Shown here: piece after piece, positions 1 through 11,304 of the stretch | Position numbering within the stretch: position 1 is the stretch's first letter | Layout: each line of letters begins with the position of its first letter | DNA from: JAJVHZ01 sp041395385 | GTDB taxonomy: Bacteria; Pseudomonadota; Gammaproteobacteria; JAJPIJ01 | Direction of reading: 5' to 3' | NCBI GenBank assembly: GCA_041395385.1 | Contig: JAWLAN010000011.1 | Span: 94,817-158,816, forward strand | Length of the DNA: 64,000 nt | Notes under the pieces: model-generated | The model's database searches: none | What the model was told of the DNA's origin: nothing | What the model saw: only the letters and a program-made list of their open reading frames with translations | Program-made: the position numbers and the translations under genes

Positions 1-104
1 TTCGGCAGACCCGCCAGGTGCGCGAGCAGCCGCTGGTACTCCCGGCCGCTCTCATGGACGTCTGGCTTGAGGATGATGATCACGGGCGCATTCTCCCACC
101 GCAT
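1..104 (-). CDS. Partial 3-deoxy-7-phosphoheptulonate (DAHP) synthase, N-terminus only
   Basis: The reading frame opens with ATG at 104 (or GTG at 83) and leaves the window at base 1. About 34 residues are visible. From the GTG they read VIIILKPDV, then a helix with GREYQRLLAHLAGLP. This resembles the N-terminal start of type I DAHP synthases, which make the first intermediate of aromatic amino acid synthesis and often begin with a MIIILKP-like strand. The frame lies 34 bases downstream of the acs stop on the same strand, so it could be cotranscribed with acs. The identification rests on a short N-terminal motif only. Confidence 0.42.
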   Translation of the reverse strand, partial: MRWENAPVIIILKPDVHESGREYQRLLAHLAGLP

Positions 105-138
105 GGGCCCGCGGCCCGGCGCCGGTGCGGCACCGCGC

Positions 139-2076
<1,938 letters not shown>

Positions 2077-2309
2077 AACCTTCCCCCTCGCTGCGCGGAG
2101 CAGCGGCGTGATTCCTGTACCGGCATCAGGGCCTCGGCCCAGCCCGCGGGGACCTTACCCGCTCGAACGTATGGCCCGCCGTGCGATAACGGCTGGCCCG
2201 GAAGCCGCGATCATTCACCGGTCGAACTCACGTTAATGCTTCGCGGCGGCATCGACAACTGCCGGCGACGGCCGATGTCGCAGATTGCGACGGCCCCGGG
2301 ACCGCACGA

Positions 2310-3566
2310 TTACCGGGCTTCGCGCGGCGACTGCGCCCGTTTCAACCGGCGATACAGGGTGCTGCGCGCGATCCCGAGCTTGCGCGCCGCGCGACTTATC
2401 TCCCCGCCGCATTGCGCGAGGGTCTGGCGGATCAACTCCTCCTCGGTCTCCCGAAGCGACCGCGGCGCAAGGCCGCCAGGCGGCCCTTCGAGTTCCGCAT
2501 CCTCCGCGTGCCGCGCGTAGCGAGCATGCTCCGCGAAGACCGAGGGCGGCGTTTCCTTGCGGCGCAATACCAGCAGATAGCCGGCCAGCCGACCGGCGTT
2601 GTCGCGCATCATCTCCAGTCGCAGTTTCAGGCGTTCCAGACCGTCGATCTCGCGTTCCACGGCGCCTTCCGGCGCATGCTCGTGCAACCGCATCCCCTGC
2701 AGTCCCAGCGCCAGCCGCGGCGCCACTTCGACCAGACGCCGGTTACGAATGGCCCCGTCCCCGCCGGAGATCGCGGCCAAGCCTGCGGCGTTGGCGTCGA
2801 GCACGCGGCCGCTGCGGCTCAGCAGCACCAGACCGTCGCCGGGCCATCTGTGCTGCAGCTCGAGAAAACGGTTGTGCAGATGATCGCGGCGCACCAGTTC
2901 GCGCAGCTGCAGTTGCTGCTCGACGGCGTGCGCAATCGCCACGGTGAGCCCCATGGTCTCGAACTGCGCGTTGCGCACAGGGCCGGTGATATCGATGACT
3001 CCGATGATCTCGCCGGACTCCGGATCACGAACCGGACTCCCATAACAGACCCAGGGCTGCCAGCCCAGGCAGAAGTGCTCGGTCCCCAGCACGACCTCGG
3101 GACGGCCCAATTTCAGCGGCGTGCCGACGCCGTTCGGACCCACCACCTCCTCGGCCCACATGCCGCCCGGCATGAAGTTGATGCGCTCGAGCCGCTCTCG
3201 CGTCCCACGCTGCCCGGCCGCGTGCAGGATGCGGCCCTTGGCGTCGGCGAGCACCAGCACATGGCCCGTGCCGTGCAGTATCGCCTCGTAGTTGCGGAGA
3301 ACCTCGCAACCAACCACCCCCAGGGCCGCCGTGTGCAGTATCTTTTCGATGGCCTCGGATTCCAGCCGGGAAGGTGCGCGGACGGACTCCGGATCGATGC
3401 CCAGATCGCGACATCGTCGCCAGCTGTCGGCGATGACATCGCGGGGAGACCGGTTGCCGAAGTCGCCGGTCGTGACAAAGCGCTCCCATGCCGAGGCGAC
3501 CTCGCGGTTGGCCTTGACCGGAGCCTCCAGAATTGCTGCGAAGGGGTCGAAGTTGTCACTGCCCAT
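2310..3566 (-). CDS. GAF / Fis-type HTH transcription regulator without AAA+ domain
   Basis: This 418-residue protein resembles AcoR-type enhancer-binding regulators at both ends. Residues about 30-220 form the GAF-containing sensor half (SPRDVIADSWRRC near the start, then GPNGVGT and a GSPVRDPESGEIIGVIDITG stretch). A PAS-like part follows at about 235-340. The last 45 residues are a Fis-type helix-turn-helix (ISRAARKLGIARSTLYRRLKR). The roughly 240-residue sigma-54 interaction domain (GAFTGA, Walker A/B) that normally lies between them is absent. The protein should therefore bind DNA without activating sigma-54 polymerase. It lies 233 bases upstream of acs in the same direction. The ligand is unknown. 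Confidence 0.85.
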   Translation of the reverse strand: MGSDNFDPFAAILEAPVKANREVASAWERFVTTGDFGNRSPRDVIADSWRRCRDLGIDPESVRAPSRLESEAIEKILHTAALGVVGCEVLRNYEAILHGTGHVLVLADAKGRILHAAGQRGTRERLERINFMPGGMWAEEVVGPNGVGTPLKLGRPEVVLGTEHFCLGWQPWVCYGSPVRDPESGEIIGVIDITGPVRNAQFETMGLTVAIAHAVEQQLQLRELVRRDHLHNRFLELQHRWPGDGLVLLSRSGRVLDANAAGLAAISGGDGAIRNRRLVEVAPRLALGLQGMRLHEHAPEGAVEREIDGLERLKLRLEMMRDNAGRLAGYLLVLRRKETPPSVFAEHARYARHAEDAELEGPPGGLAPRSLRETEEELIRQTLAQCGGEISRAARKLGIARSTLYRRLKRAQSPREAR

Positions 3567-3765
3567 GCCGGTGCCTTCCGGGATATCCGCGTCAGGCGCT
3601 GCTCCAGCCGCCCGCGATGTCTTTTGGTGGTGTCCGCGCCAGAGTGAGTAGCTTTAACATATCGGCAGGCCATTTTCGAGGCCGGGCGCACGCCGCGGGC
3701 TCAAGCCAGGTGCGGAGACGTCGAAAATATCATCATTCGGCTTGCGGAGAAGGTGGTTCCATACG

Positions 3766-4425
3766 ATGGAAAAGACGCATTGCATCGGCTCGCTCCTCGC
3801 CGTCCTGCTGTCGGCGGCAGCGCACTGCGCTGCCGCCGAAGACTGGGGCCGGGTGGTCGGATTGTTCAGGGATCAGGCCATCGTCGAGGTGGATGGACGA
3901 CAGATCATCCTGAAGGCGGGCGGCCCCGCCAAGCGCGGGATCCGGCTGTTGTCCACCGATGCTCAGGAGGCCGTCTTCGAGGTCGACGGCGTGGAGTTCC
4001 GCTACCGGCACGGCACCGGGATCGGCAGCAATCAGCCGGGGGCTCCCAGCGCCGGCAAGACCGTCCAGATCGCGCCCGACACGGGTGGAATGTATTTCGT
4101 CAGCGGGGCGATTAACGGCTACGCCGTGCGGTTTCTGGTCGACACGGGGGCAACGCTCGTGGCGATGAACAAGCGCACTGCCAAGCGCCTCGGTATCAAT
4201 TACATGCTGGATGGCGAGGAAGGTCTCTCGCAGACCGCCTCGGGTTATGCAAGAACCTACCTGGTGAAGCTGAACAAGGTGACCGTCGGGGAGATCACCC
4301 TCACCGACGTGGAAGGCGCGGTCATCGACGGCGATCAACCCCTGGAAGTGCTGCTCGGCAACTCCTTCCTGGGACGGGTCAACATGGAGAGAAAAGGTCG
4401 TCTGCTCATGCTGAGAATGCCGTAG
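3766..4425 (+). CDS. Retropepsin-like aspartic protease, TIGR02281 type, secreted or membrane-anchored
   Basis: A single-domain aspartic protease of 219 residues. A hydrophobic segment (IGSLLAVLLSAAAHCAAAE) at the N-terminus is a signal peptide or anchor, so it probably works in the periplasm. The catalytic loop reads FLVDTGATLVAMN, and the second conserved region LEVLLGNSFLGRV lies near the C-terminus. One DTG per chain implies an active dimer, as in retropepsins. I prefer ATG 3766, preceded by GGAGAAGGTGG, over the TTG at 3742. It is divergent from the GAF/Fis regulator and stands alone. Its substrate is unknown. Confidence 0.87.
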   Translation: MEKTHCIGSLLAVLLSAAAHCAAAEDWGRVVGLFRDQAIVEVDGRQIILKAGGPAKRGIRLLSTDAQEAVFEVDGVEFRYRHGTGIGSNQPGAPSAGKTVQIAPDTGGMYFVSGAINGYAVRFLVDTGATLVAMNKRTAKRLGINYMLDGEEGLSQTASGYARTYLVKLNKVTVGEITLTDVEGAVIDGDQPLEVLLGNSFLGRVNMERKGRLLMLRMP

Positions 4426-4459
4426 CAAGCCGGCGGCGTCACGAAATCCGGCAACCAGC

Positions 4460-4508
4460 AAAAAAATCCACCTTCCTGCCCACTCGGGCGAGCGGGCGAC
4501 GGAAGGTG
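4460..4508 (-). terminator. Strong intrinsic terminator, minus strand
   Basis: The arms CACCTTCC (4469-4476) and GGAAGGTG (4501-4508) pair perfectly, with an inner GCCC/GGGC stem. On the minus strand the hairpin is followed by GGA and seven T (4466-4460). It lies 340 bases beyond the aldolase stop, too far to be an obvious end of that gene, and it closes the candidate small RNA described separately. Confidence 0.75.
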
Positions 4509-4567
4509 TAAGGGGAGGTCACATTACTGGAGAGAACCACGGAGCAAACACATTCCGACTCTCTGTG
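4460..4567 (-). ncRNA. Candidate small RNA, about 108 nt
   Basis: On the minus strand a good sigma-70 promoter (TTGCAC, 17 bases, TATTGT) predicts a start near 4567, and a strong intrinsic terminator ends at 4460. No start codon with a ribosome site opens a credible frame in between. The segment is less GC-rich than the surrounding genes. It contains an unpaired ACCTCCCCTT stretch, which is complementary to Shine-Dalgarno sequences and resembles the target-contact region of many trans-acting sRNAs. I recognise no known family. The alternative is a long 3' tail of the aldolase message. Confidence 0.42.
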
Positions 4568-4573
4568 CAATGC

Positions 4574-4602
4574 ACAATAAACTCAATCCAATCGCAGTGC
4601 AA
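4574..4602 (-). promoter_or_regulatory. Sigma-70 type promoter of the candidate small RNA
   Basis: Read on the minus strand, TTGCAC (4602-4597) and TATTGT (4579-4574) are separated by exactly 17 bases. Each hexamer matches the consensus at four positions. The surrounding 4510-4740 is AT-rich compared with the rest of the window. Confidence 0.5.
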
Positions 4603-4844
4603 TACTGCTGTTTGAGGACACTTAGTTTCTTTCTTGGAAACAATCTCCCCGATAAGGCGTCTCTAACCGTTTTGAAGGATATCATTTAACTTATTGTTTT
4701 ATATCAGTTTGTATGCTTTTAAGCACTGTGCCGGCGGGGCAGGTGTCATAAGGCCGGGACAGCAATGTCACACCATGACGGGCTCGAGAATGATGCGGCG
4801 CATGAAGCTGCGGGCGGGAGGCTCTTGTCGAGACCCCCGATGGC
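4603..4844. other. AT-rich non-coding stretch
   Basis: Apart from the terminator, small RNA and promoter described separately, the 419 bases between the protease (ends 4425) and the aldolase (stops at 4845) hold no supported gene. Bases about 4620-4730 are strikingly AT-rich. They include ATTTAACTTATTGTTTTATATCA-like sequence that could hold further promoters in either direction. I see no repeat or operator that I can name. Confidence 0.4.
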
Positions 4845-5624
4845 TCAGCTCAGTGCGTCGTCGTGGTGGGAAAGACTCCGCAGCTGCGCGAGTGTCTCGC
4901 GCCCGCCGCCGAGGATATAGGCGGAGTCGCAACCGGCGGCAATCAGACTGAAGCCCTGCTCGAGATGCGATCCCATCGTCCGTGGGTCCAGGCTGAAGAT
5001 GCCGAGCGGCATCTGCCGACGTAAACACGCGTCACGGACGGTCGCGATGGCGGCGGTGACGTCGCCATGACCCACCTGCCCTGTCAGGCCCATGCTTGCC
5101 GAGAGGTCGTAAGGGCCGACGAACACCGCGTCGACGCCGGCGACATCGAGGATCGACTCGACATTGCCGACGGCGTCGATATGTTCCACCTGTACCACCA
5201 CGCTGATTTCGTCGTTGGCGCGCTGCAGGTAGTCGCCGAAATAGCCGCCGTAACCATGCGCACGGGCGATCCCGACGCCACGGGTGCCCTCGGGCGGGTA
5301 CCGGCACCACCGCACGATGCGAGCGGCCTGCTCGGCGCTGTTGACCTGCGGGACGATGATGCCGGCGGCACCGATGTCCAGCGCCTTCTTGACCTCGATC
5401 TCCTCCCCGAGCGGGACGCGCAGCAGGCAGGGACACCGATCACCGGCCGCCTGGATCATGCGCTGGGCCATCAGGTAGTCCAGCGGTCCATGCTCGCCGT
5501 CGAGGAAAAGCCAGTCGAAACCGGCGGCGGCGAGGATCTCCGAGACCTCGGGGGATGGGAGACTGACGAGGGTGCCAAGCAGTCGGTCGCGCTCCCGCAA
5601 CCGGCGCCGAAATGAATGAAACAT
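4845..5624 (-). CDS. HpcH/HpaI-family class II aldolase
   Basis: The 259 residues cover the whole HpcH/HpaI aldolase fold (pyruvate/phosphoenolpyruvate-dependent TIM barrel). Visible motifs are FDWLFLDGEHGP near residue 40, the metal-site strand VVQVEHIDAV, and FVGPYDLSASMG with the family's GPxDLS signature. Enzymes of this family cleave or form 2-keto-3-deoxy sugar acids or 4-hydroxy-2-oxo-diacids using a divalent metal. The substrate cannot be read from the sequence. The gene is alone between icd and a non-coding region, so context does not give a pathway. Confidence 0.9.
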   Translation of the reverse strand: MFHSFRRRLRERDRLLGTLVSLPSPEVSEILAAAGFDWLFLDGEHGPLDYLMAQRMIQAAGDRCPCLLRVPLGEEIEVKKALDIGAAGIIVPQVNSAEQAARIVRWCRYPPEGTRGVGIARAHGYGGYFGDYLQRANDEISVVVQVEHIDAVGNVESILDVAGVDAVFVGPYDLSASMGLTGQVGHGDVTAAIATVRDACLRRQMPLGIFSLDPRTMGSHLEQGFSLIAAGCDSAYILGGGRETLAQLRSLSHHDDALS

Positions 5625-5698
5625 ACTTTCCTTTCCGGTCAGGAAAGCCGCGGCGGCATTCCCGGCGAGTATAGGGGAGAACCGCGGCCCGGCCGCAA

Positions 5699-7456
<1,758 letters not shown>

Positions 7457-7540
7457 TGTCTTCTTCCCCTGCCCGCCTGTACCGCGAGCTTCTCTCGAGG
7501 CGGTTACGCTCCCCCCATGTCCGTCACCGCCGCCGGACCG

Positions 7541-8662
7541 TCAGTCGACCGCGGCGGCGTACTGCGCGAGTCGCACCGGCCGTCGTCGCGCCCCCCACTC
7601 GCCCGGTGCGCTTTCGAATACCCCCGCGCAAGGCGTCCGGCAGTGCCGGCAGCGGCCGTCCGCCGTCAGTTCCCACGCGGTCATGCGGTACCAGTCGCGG
7701 CCGATGAGCAGCGCGCCGCATTCATGGCAGTAGGTGCTGCCGCCCGCCTCGTCATGGACGTTTCCCGTATAGCAGTAGCGCACGCCGTTCTTCGTGGCGA
7801 TGGCACGCGCGCGTGCCAGCGTGGCGGGCGGTGTCGCCGGGGTATCCAGCATCTTCCAGTCCGGGTGAAACGCGCTGAAATGCAGCGGCACGTCCACCCC
7901 GAGCTCGGAGACGACCCACTGCGTCAGCGACTCCAGCTCGGCGTCGCTATCGTTGGCGCCGGGAATGAGCAGGGTCGTTATCTCCAGCCACACCCTGGTC
8001 TCCCGCCGCAGATAGACCAGGGTGTCGAGGACCGGCTGCAGGTGAGCGCCGGTCAGCTTCCAGTAGAACCTGTCATCGAAGGCCTTCAAGTCGACATTGG
8101 CGGCGTCGATGTGGCCGAAGAACTCCGCGCGCGGCTCCGGGCACACGTATCCGGCCGTGACCGCCACGGTGCGTATACCCTGTTCGCGGCAGGCGTCGGC
8201 CACGTCGGCGGCGTACTCCATGAACACGACGGGATCGTTATAGGTGAAGGCCACGCTGCGGCAGCCCAGCGCGCATGCGGCGTTCGCAATCGTCAACGGC
8301 GAGGCGGCGTCGGCCAGCGTGTCGATCTCGCGCGACTTGCTGATGTCCCAGTTCTGGCAGAACTTGCAGGCGAGGTTGCAGCCGGCGGTGCCGAAAGACA
8401 ATACAGGCGTGCCCGGCAGGAAATGGTTGAGCGGCTTCTTTTCGATGGGATCGACGCAGAATCCGCTCGACCGGCCGTGCGTCGTCAGGACGATCTGGCC
8501 GCCCATGTTCGCGCGCACGAAGCACAGGCCGCGCTGGCCCTCGTGAAGTTTGCAGTACCGCGGGCAGAGATCGCACTGCGTCCGCGACTCGTCGATGACG
8601 TGCCAGTATCGCGTCGGGGCGATGGCGTTATCGGAAAAACCGGTGGAACTCACTGCCTGCAT
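7541..8662 (-). CDS. amrS: AmmeMemoRadiSam-system radical SAM enzyme AmrS
   Basis: A radical SAM protein of 373 residues. The 4Fe-4S motif is CNLACKFC near residue 96. An upstream CDLCPRYCKL cysteine cluster and a C-terminal zinc-ribbon-like part (YCHECG ... CRHCRTPC) are typical of the AmrS family, relatives of pyruvate formate-lyase activases. The family is named for co-occurrence with Memo (AmrB) and AMMECR1 (AmrA) proteins. Neither partner is encoded next to it here. Its substrate is not established by context. The gene is divergent from cfa across 200 bases. Confidence 0.93.
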   Translation of the reverse strand: MQAVSSTGFSDNAIAPTRYWHVIDESRTQCDLCPRYCKLHEGQRGLCFVRANMGGQIVLTTHGRSSGFCVDPIEKKPLNHFLPGTPVLSFGTAGCNLACKFCQNWDISKSREIDTLADAASPLTIANAACALGCRSVAFTYNDPVVFMEYAADVADACREQGIRTVAVTAGYVCPEPRAEFFGHIDAANVDLKAFDDRFYWKLTGAHLQPVLDTLVYLRRETRVWLEITTLLIPGANDSDAELESLTQWVVSELGVDVPLHFSAFHPDWKMLDTPATPPATLARARAIATKNGVRYCYTGNVHDEAGGSTYCHECGALLIGRDWYRMTAWELTADGRCRHCRTPCAGVFESAPGEWGARRRPVRLAQYAAAVD

Positions 8663-8862
8663 CCGTATGGACCTTAACCTGCCAATTCTGTGATTCTAGC
8701 TGCCCCGGCGCGAGGCCGCTCGTCACGGCCGGCCAGCGGCACTGATCCCGGTCAATTGCCTATCCTCCGCCTTGGACATCTGTGATAACGTAACGTTCGC
8801 GCGCCCGCAGGCGAATATGGCGCGCGACTCATCCAGCTGATGGTTTGCTCGAGGAGAAGGAG

Positions 8863-10155
8863 ATGCGCAACGCCAACGTACTGGGCATTACCGGCGGGGC
8901 ACCCGTGCAGGGCGGTTCGATCACGCCCCCGGCGCGGCGTATACCGACCTCGCCCTCCACCGCCATGGATCGCCTGTTCGCCCGCCTGGCCCTGCGGCTC
9001 GCCAACTCACCACCGATCGCGCTGGTGCTGTGGGACGGTCAGGAGCTCGCGCCGGCCGGCAAGACCCCGGTCGCGCGCTTCCATCTGAATACCCGCGCCG
9101 CCCTTTACGGCATGCTGCGTAACCCGGAGCTGCAGTTTGGCGACGCCTACAGCACTGGGCAGATCGACATCGAGGGCGATTTCCTCGAGGCGCTGGAGGC
9201 CGTTTACCGCGCGGTCCACGCCCGCGAGTCCGATCGCTACGCCAGCACACTGCGCTGGTTGAGGAGCTACCGCCAGAAGAACAACACCATCCTGAAGGCG
9301 CGCGACAACATCCATCACCACTATGACATCAGCACCGATTTCTATCGCCTGTGGCTGGATCAGGCGGCGATGCAGTACACCTGCGCCTACTACCCCGCCG
9401 AGACCATGACGCTGGAACAGGCGCAGATCGCCAAGATGAACCATGTCGCCCGCAAGTTGATGCTCAAACCCGGCGAGACGGTGGTGGAGGCTGGCAGCGG
9501 ATGGGGCGGGCTCGCGCTGCACCTGGCACGCCGATTTGGCGTGCGCGTCCGCAGCTACAACATCTCCAAGGAGCAGGTGAAGTTCGCCCGCCAGCGCCTC
9601 AAGCAGAGCGACGTGGCCGAGATGGTCGAGTACGTCGAAGACGATTACCGCAACATCTCCGGCGAGTACGACGCGTTCGTGTCCGTCGGCATGCTCGAGC
9701 ACGTCGGCCCGGACCACTACCGCGACATGGGGCGCGTCATCGATCGCTGCCTGAAACCGCAGGGGCGCGGCCTCGTGCACAGCATCGGTCGCAATCGCCA
9801 GCGCCAGATGAACGCCTGGATCGAGCGCCGCATCTTCCCCGGGGCGCACCCTCCCACCCTGCGCGAGATGACGGAGATCTTCGAGCCCAGCGACTTTTCG
9901 GTGCTGGACGTCGAGAATCTGCGGCTGCACTACTCCCGAACGCTCACTGCGTGGCTGGACCGCTTCGAGGCCAATCTCGACACCGTGCGTTCGATGTACG
10001 ATGAGACGTTCGTGCGCGCCTGGCGCCTGTATCTGCTTGGTTCGATCGCCGCGTTCAACGTCGGCGCGCTGCAGCTGTTCCAGGTGGTCTTCACCCGCGC
10101 GACCAACAACAACCTGCCGTACTCGCGCATGCACCTCTACCGCGATCACCCGTGA
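8863..10155 (+). CDS. cfa: Cyclopropane-fatty-acyl-phospholipid synthase family methyltransferase
   Basis: This 430-residue SAM-dependent enzyme acts on unsaturated acyl chains of membrane phospholipids. The SAM-binding motif VEAGSGWGGLALHLA is followed by SYNISKEQVKFAR and SVGMLEHVG, all diagnostic of Cfa. An N-terminal domain (about 1-140) matches the lipid-binding part of the family. I chose ATG 8863 because GAGGAGAAGGAG lies directly before it; a TTG 18 bases upstream would disrupt this site. The stop overlaps the GTG start of the next gene (GTGA), so the two proteins are translationally coupled and probably act together. Confidence 0.94.
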   Translation: MRNANVLGITGGAPVQGGSITPPARRIPTSPSTAMDRLFARLALRLANSPPIALVLWDGQELAPAGKTPVARFHLNTRAALYGMLRNPELQFGDAYSTGQIDIEGDFLEALEAVYRAVHARESDRYASTLRWLRSYRQKNNTILKARDNIHHHYDISTDFYRLWLDQAAMQYTCAYYPAETMTLEQAQIAKMNHVARKLMLKPGETVVEAGSGWGGLALHLARRFGVRVRSYNISKEQVKFARQRLKQSDVAEMVEYVEDDYRNISGEYDAFVSVGMLEHVGPDHYRDMGRVIDRCLKPQGRGLVHSIGRNRQRQMNAWIERRIFPGAHPPTLREMTEIFEPSDFSVLDVENLRLHYSRTLTAWLDRFEANLDTVRSMYDETFVRAWRLYLLGSIAAFNVGALQLFQVVFTRATNNNLPYSRMHLYRDHP

Positions 10156-11288
10156 CCTCGGCGAGCACCGATGTGGACGTCCTGATCGTCGGCGGCGGAC
10201 CTGCCGGCTCGTCGGTCGCGTGGGGACTGCGCGGGCAGGGCCTGCGCGTCGCGGTGCTCGACAAGGCCCCCTTCCCGCGCAACAAGGTCTGCGCGGGGTG
10301 GATAACCTCGGCCGTTGCACGTGCCCTGGGACTCGACCTGCACGAGTACGCGCAGGGCAGGACCCTGCAGCCGATCAACGCCTTCCTCGTTGGATTGATG
10401 GGCGCCCCGGGCAAGGAGATCCGCTACGACGAGGGCCCCGTCAGTTACGGCATCCGACGCTGCGAGTTCGACGAGCATCTGCTGCGCCGGTGCGGAGCGG
10501 AGCTCTGGCTGGGTCAGTCGCTCTCCCGCATGGAGCGTCAGGGCGATCGCTGGCTGGTCAATGACGGCATCCGGGCGCGCCTTATCGTCGGGGCGGGCGG
10601 CCACTTCTGTCCCGTGGCACGTGCGTTGGGCGCCCGGCTCGGACAAGGAGAGTTGGTGGTGGCCGCGCAGGAGATCGAGTTCGAGATGACGGCCGAGCAG
10701 CGATCGGCCTGCGCGGTGCGCGCCGACACGCCGGAGCTGTATTTCTGCCCCGATCTCAAAGGGTATGGCTGGATATTCCGCAAGGGCGACTGGCTGAACG
10801 TGGGCCTCGGTCGCGAGGACAACCACCGGCTCGCCGATCACGTCGCGCAGTTCTGCGAAGCGGCGCGCCTGCAGGGCCGCGTTGGATTCGACCTGCCGAC
10901 GCGTTTCCATGGCCATGCCTACCTGCTCTCGCACCGCGCGCAGCGCCCCCTCGCCGCCGATGGAGTCCTGCTCGTCGGCGATGCCACCGGACTTGCCTAT
11001 CCGCAAAGCGGCGAGGGCATCCGGCCTGCGGTGGAATCCGGACTGCTCGCGGCACGCACCGTACTGGCGAGCGCGGGCGATTTCTCCGCGCACGGGCTGA
11101 ACGGGTATGCGGAGTCCGTCACGAGGCGATTCGGGACCCGAACAGCCACCGCCCCCGCGACCGCCCCGCCGCATTCCTCCCGCTGGAAACAGGCGCTGGC
11201 CCGCTACGCGCTCTCCACCCGCTGGTTCAATCGCCACGTGGTCATCGACCGCTGGTTCCTGCACCGGCACCAGCCCGCCCTTTCCTGA
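10152..11288 (+). CDS. FAD-dependent oxidoreductase, geranylgeranyl-reductase-like
   Basis: A flavoprotein of 378 residues. The N-terminal Rossmann motif is VLIVGGGPAGSSVAWGL. The NKVCAGWIT segment near residue 50 and GDATGLAYPQSGEGI near residue 280 match the geranylgeranyl reductase/p-hydroxybenzoate hydroxylase superfamily. The GTG start overlaps the cfa stop by four bases, which argues for a role on the same lipid substrate, such as reducing or oxidising a modified acyl chain. That role is inferred from coupling only. No membrane segment is obvious. It converges on the adaptor gene with only 16 bases between stops. Confidence 0.85.
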   Translation: MTSASTDVDVLIVGGGPAGSSVAWGLRGQGLRVAVLDKAPFPRNKVCAGWITSAVARALGLDLHEYAQGRTLQPINAFLVGLMGAPGKEIRYDEGPVSYGIRRCEFDEHLLRRCGAELWLGQSLSRMERQGDRWLVNDGIRARLIVGAGGHFCPVARALGARLGQGELVVAAQEIEFEMTAEQRSACAVRADTPELYFCPDLKGYGWIFRKGDWLNVGLGREDNHRLADHVAQFCEAARLQGRVGFDLPTRFHGHAYLLSHRAQRPLAADGVLLVGDATGLAYPQSGEGIRPAVESGLLAARTVLASAGDFSAHGLNGYAESVTRRFGTRTATAPATAPPHSSRWKQALARYALSTRWFNRHVVIDRWFLHRHQPALS

Positions 11289-11304
11289 CCCCCGCCTGCG
11301 CGAC

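Noticed and set aside
4694..4951. 85-codon plus-strand frame in and beyond the AT-rich gap
   Set aside because: Starts at a rare codon without ribosome site, has no family resemblance and runs antisense into the aldolase gene.
8742..8755. CTGATCCCGGTCAA between amrS and cfa as an FNR box
   Set aside because: Two mismatches to TTGAT-N4-ATCAA and no -10 element at class II spacing in either direction.
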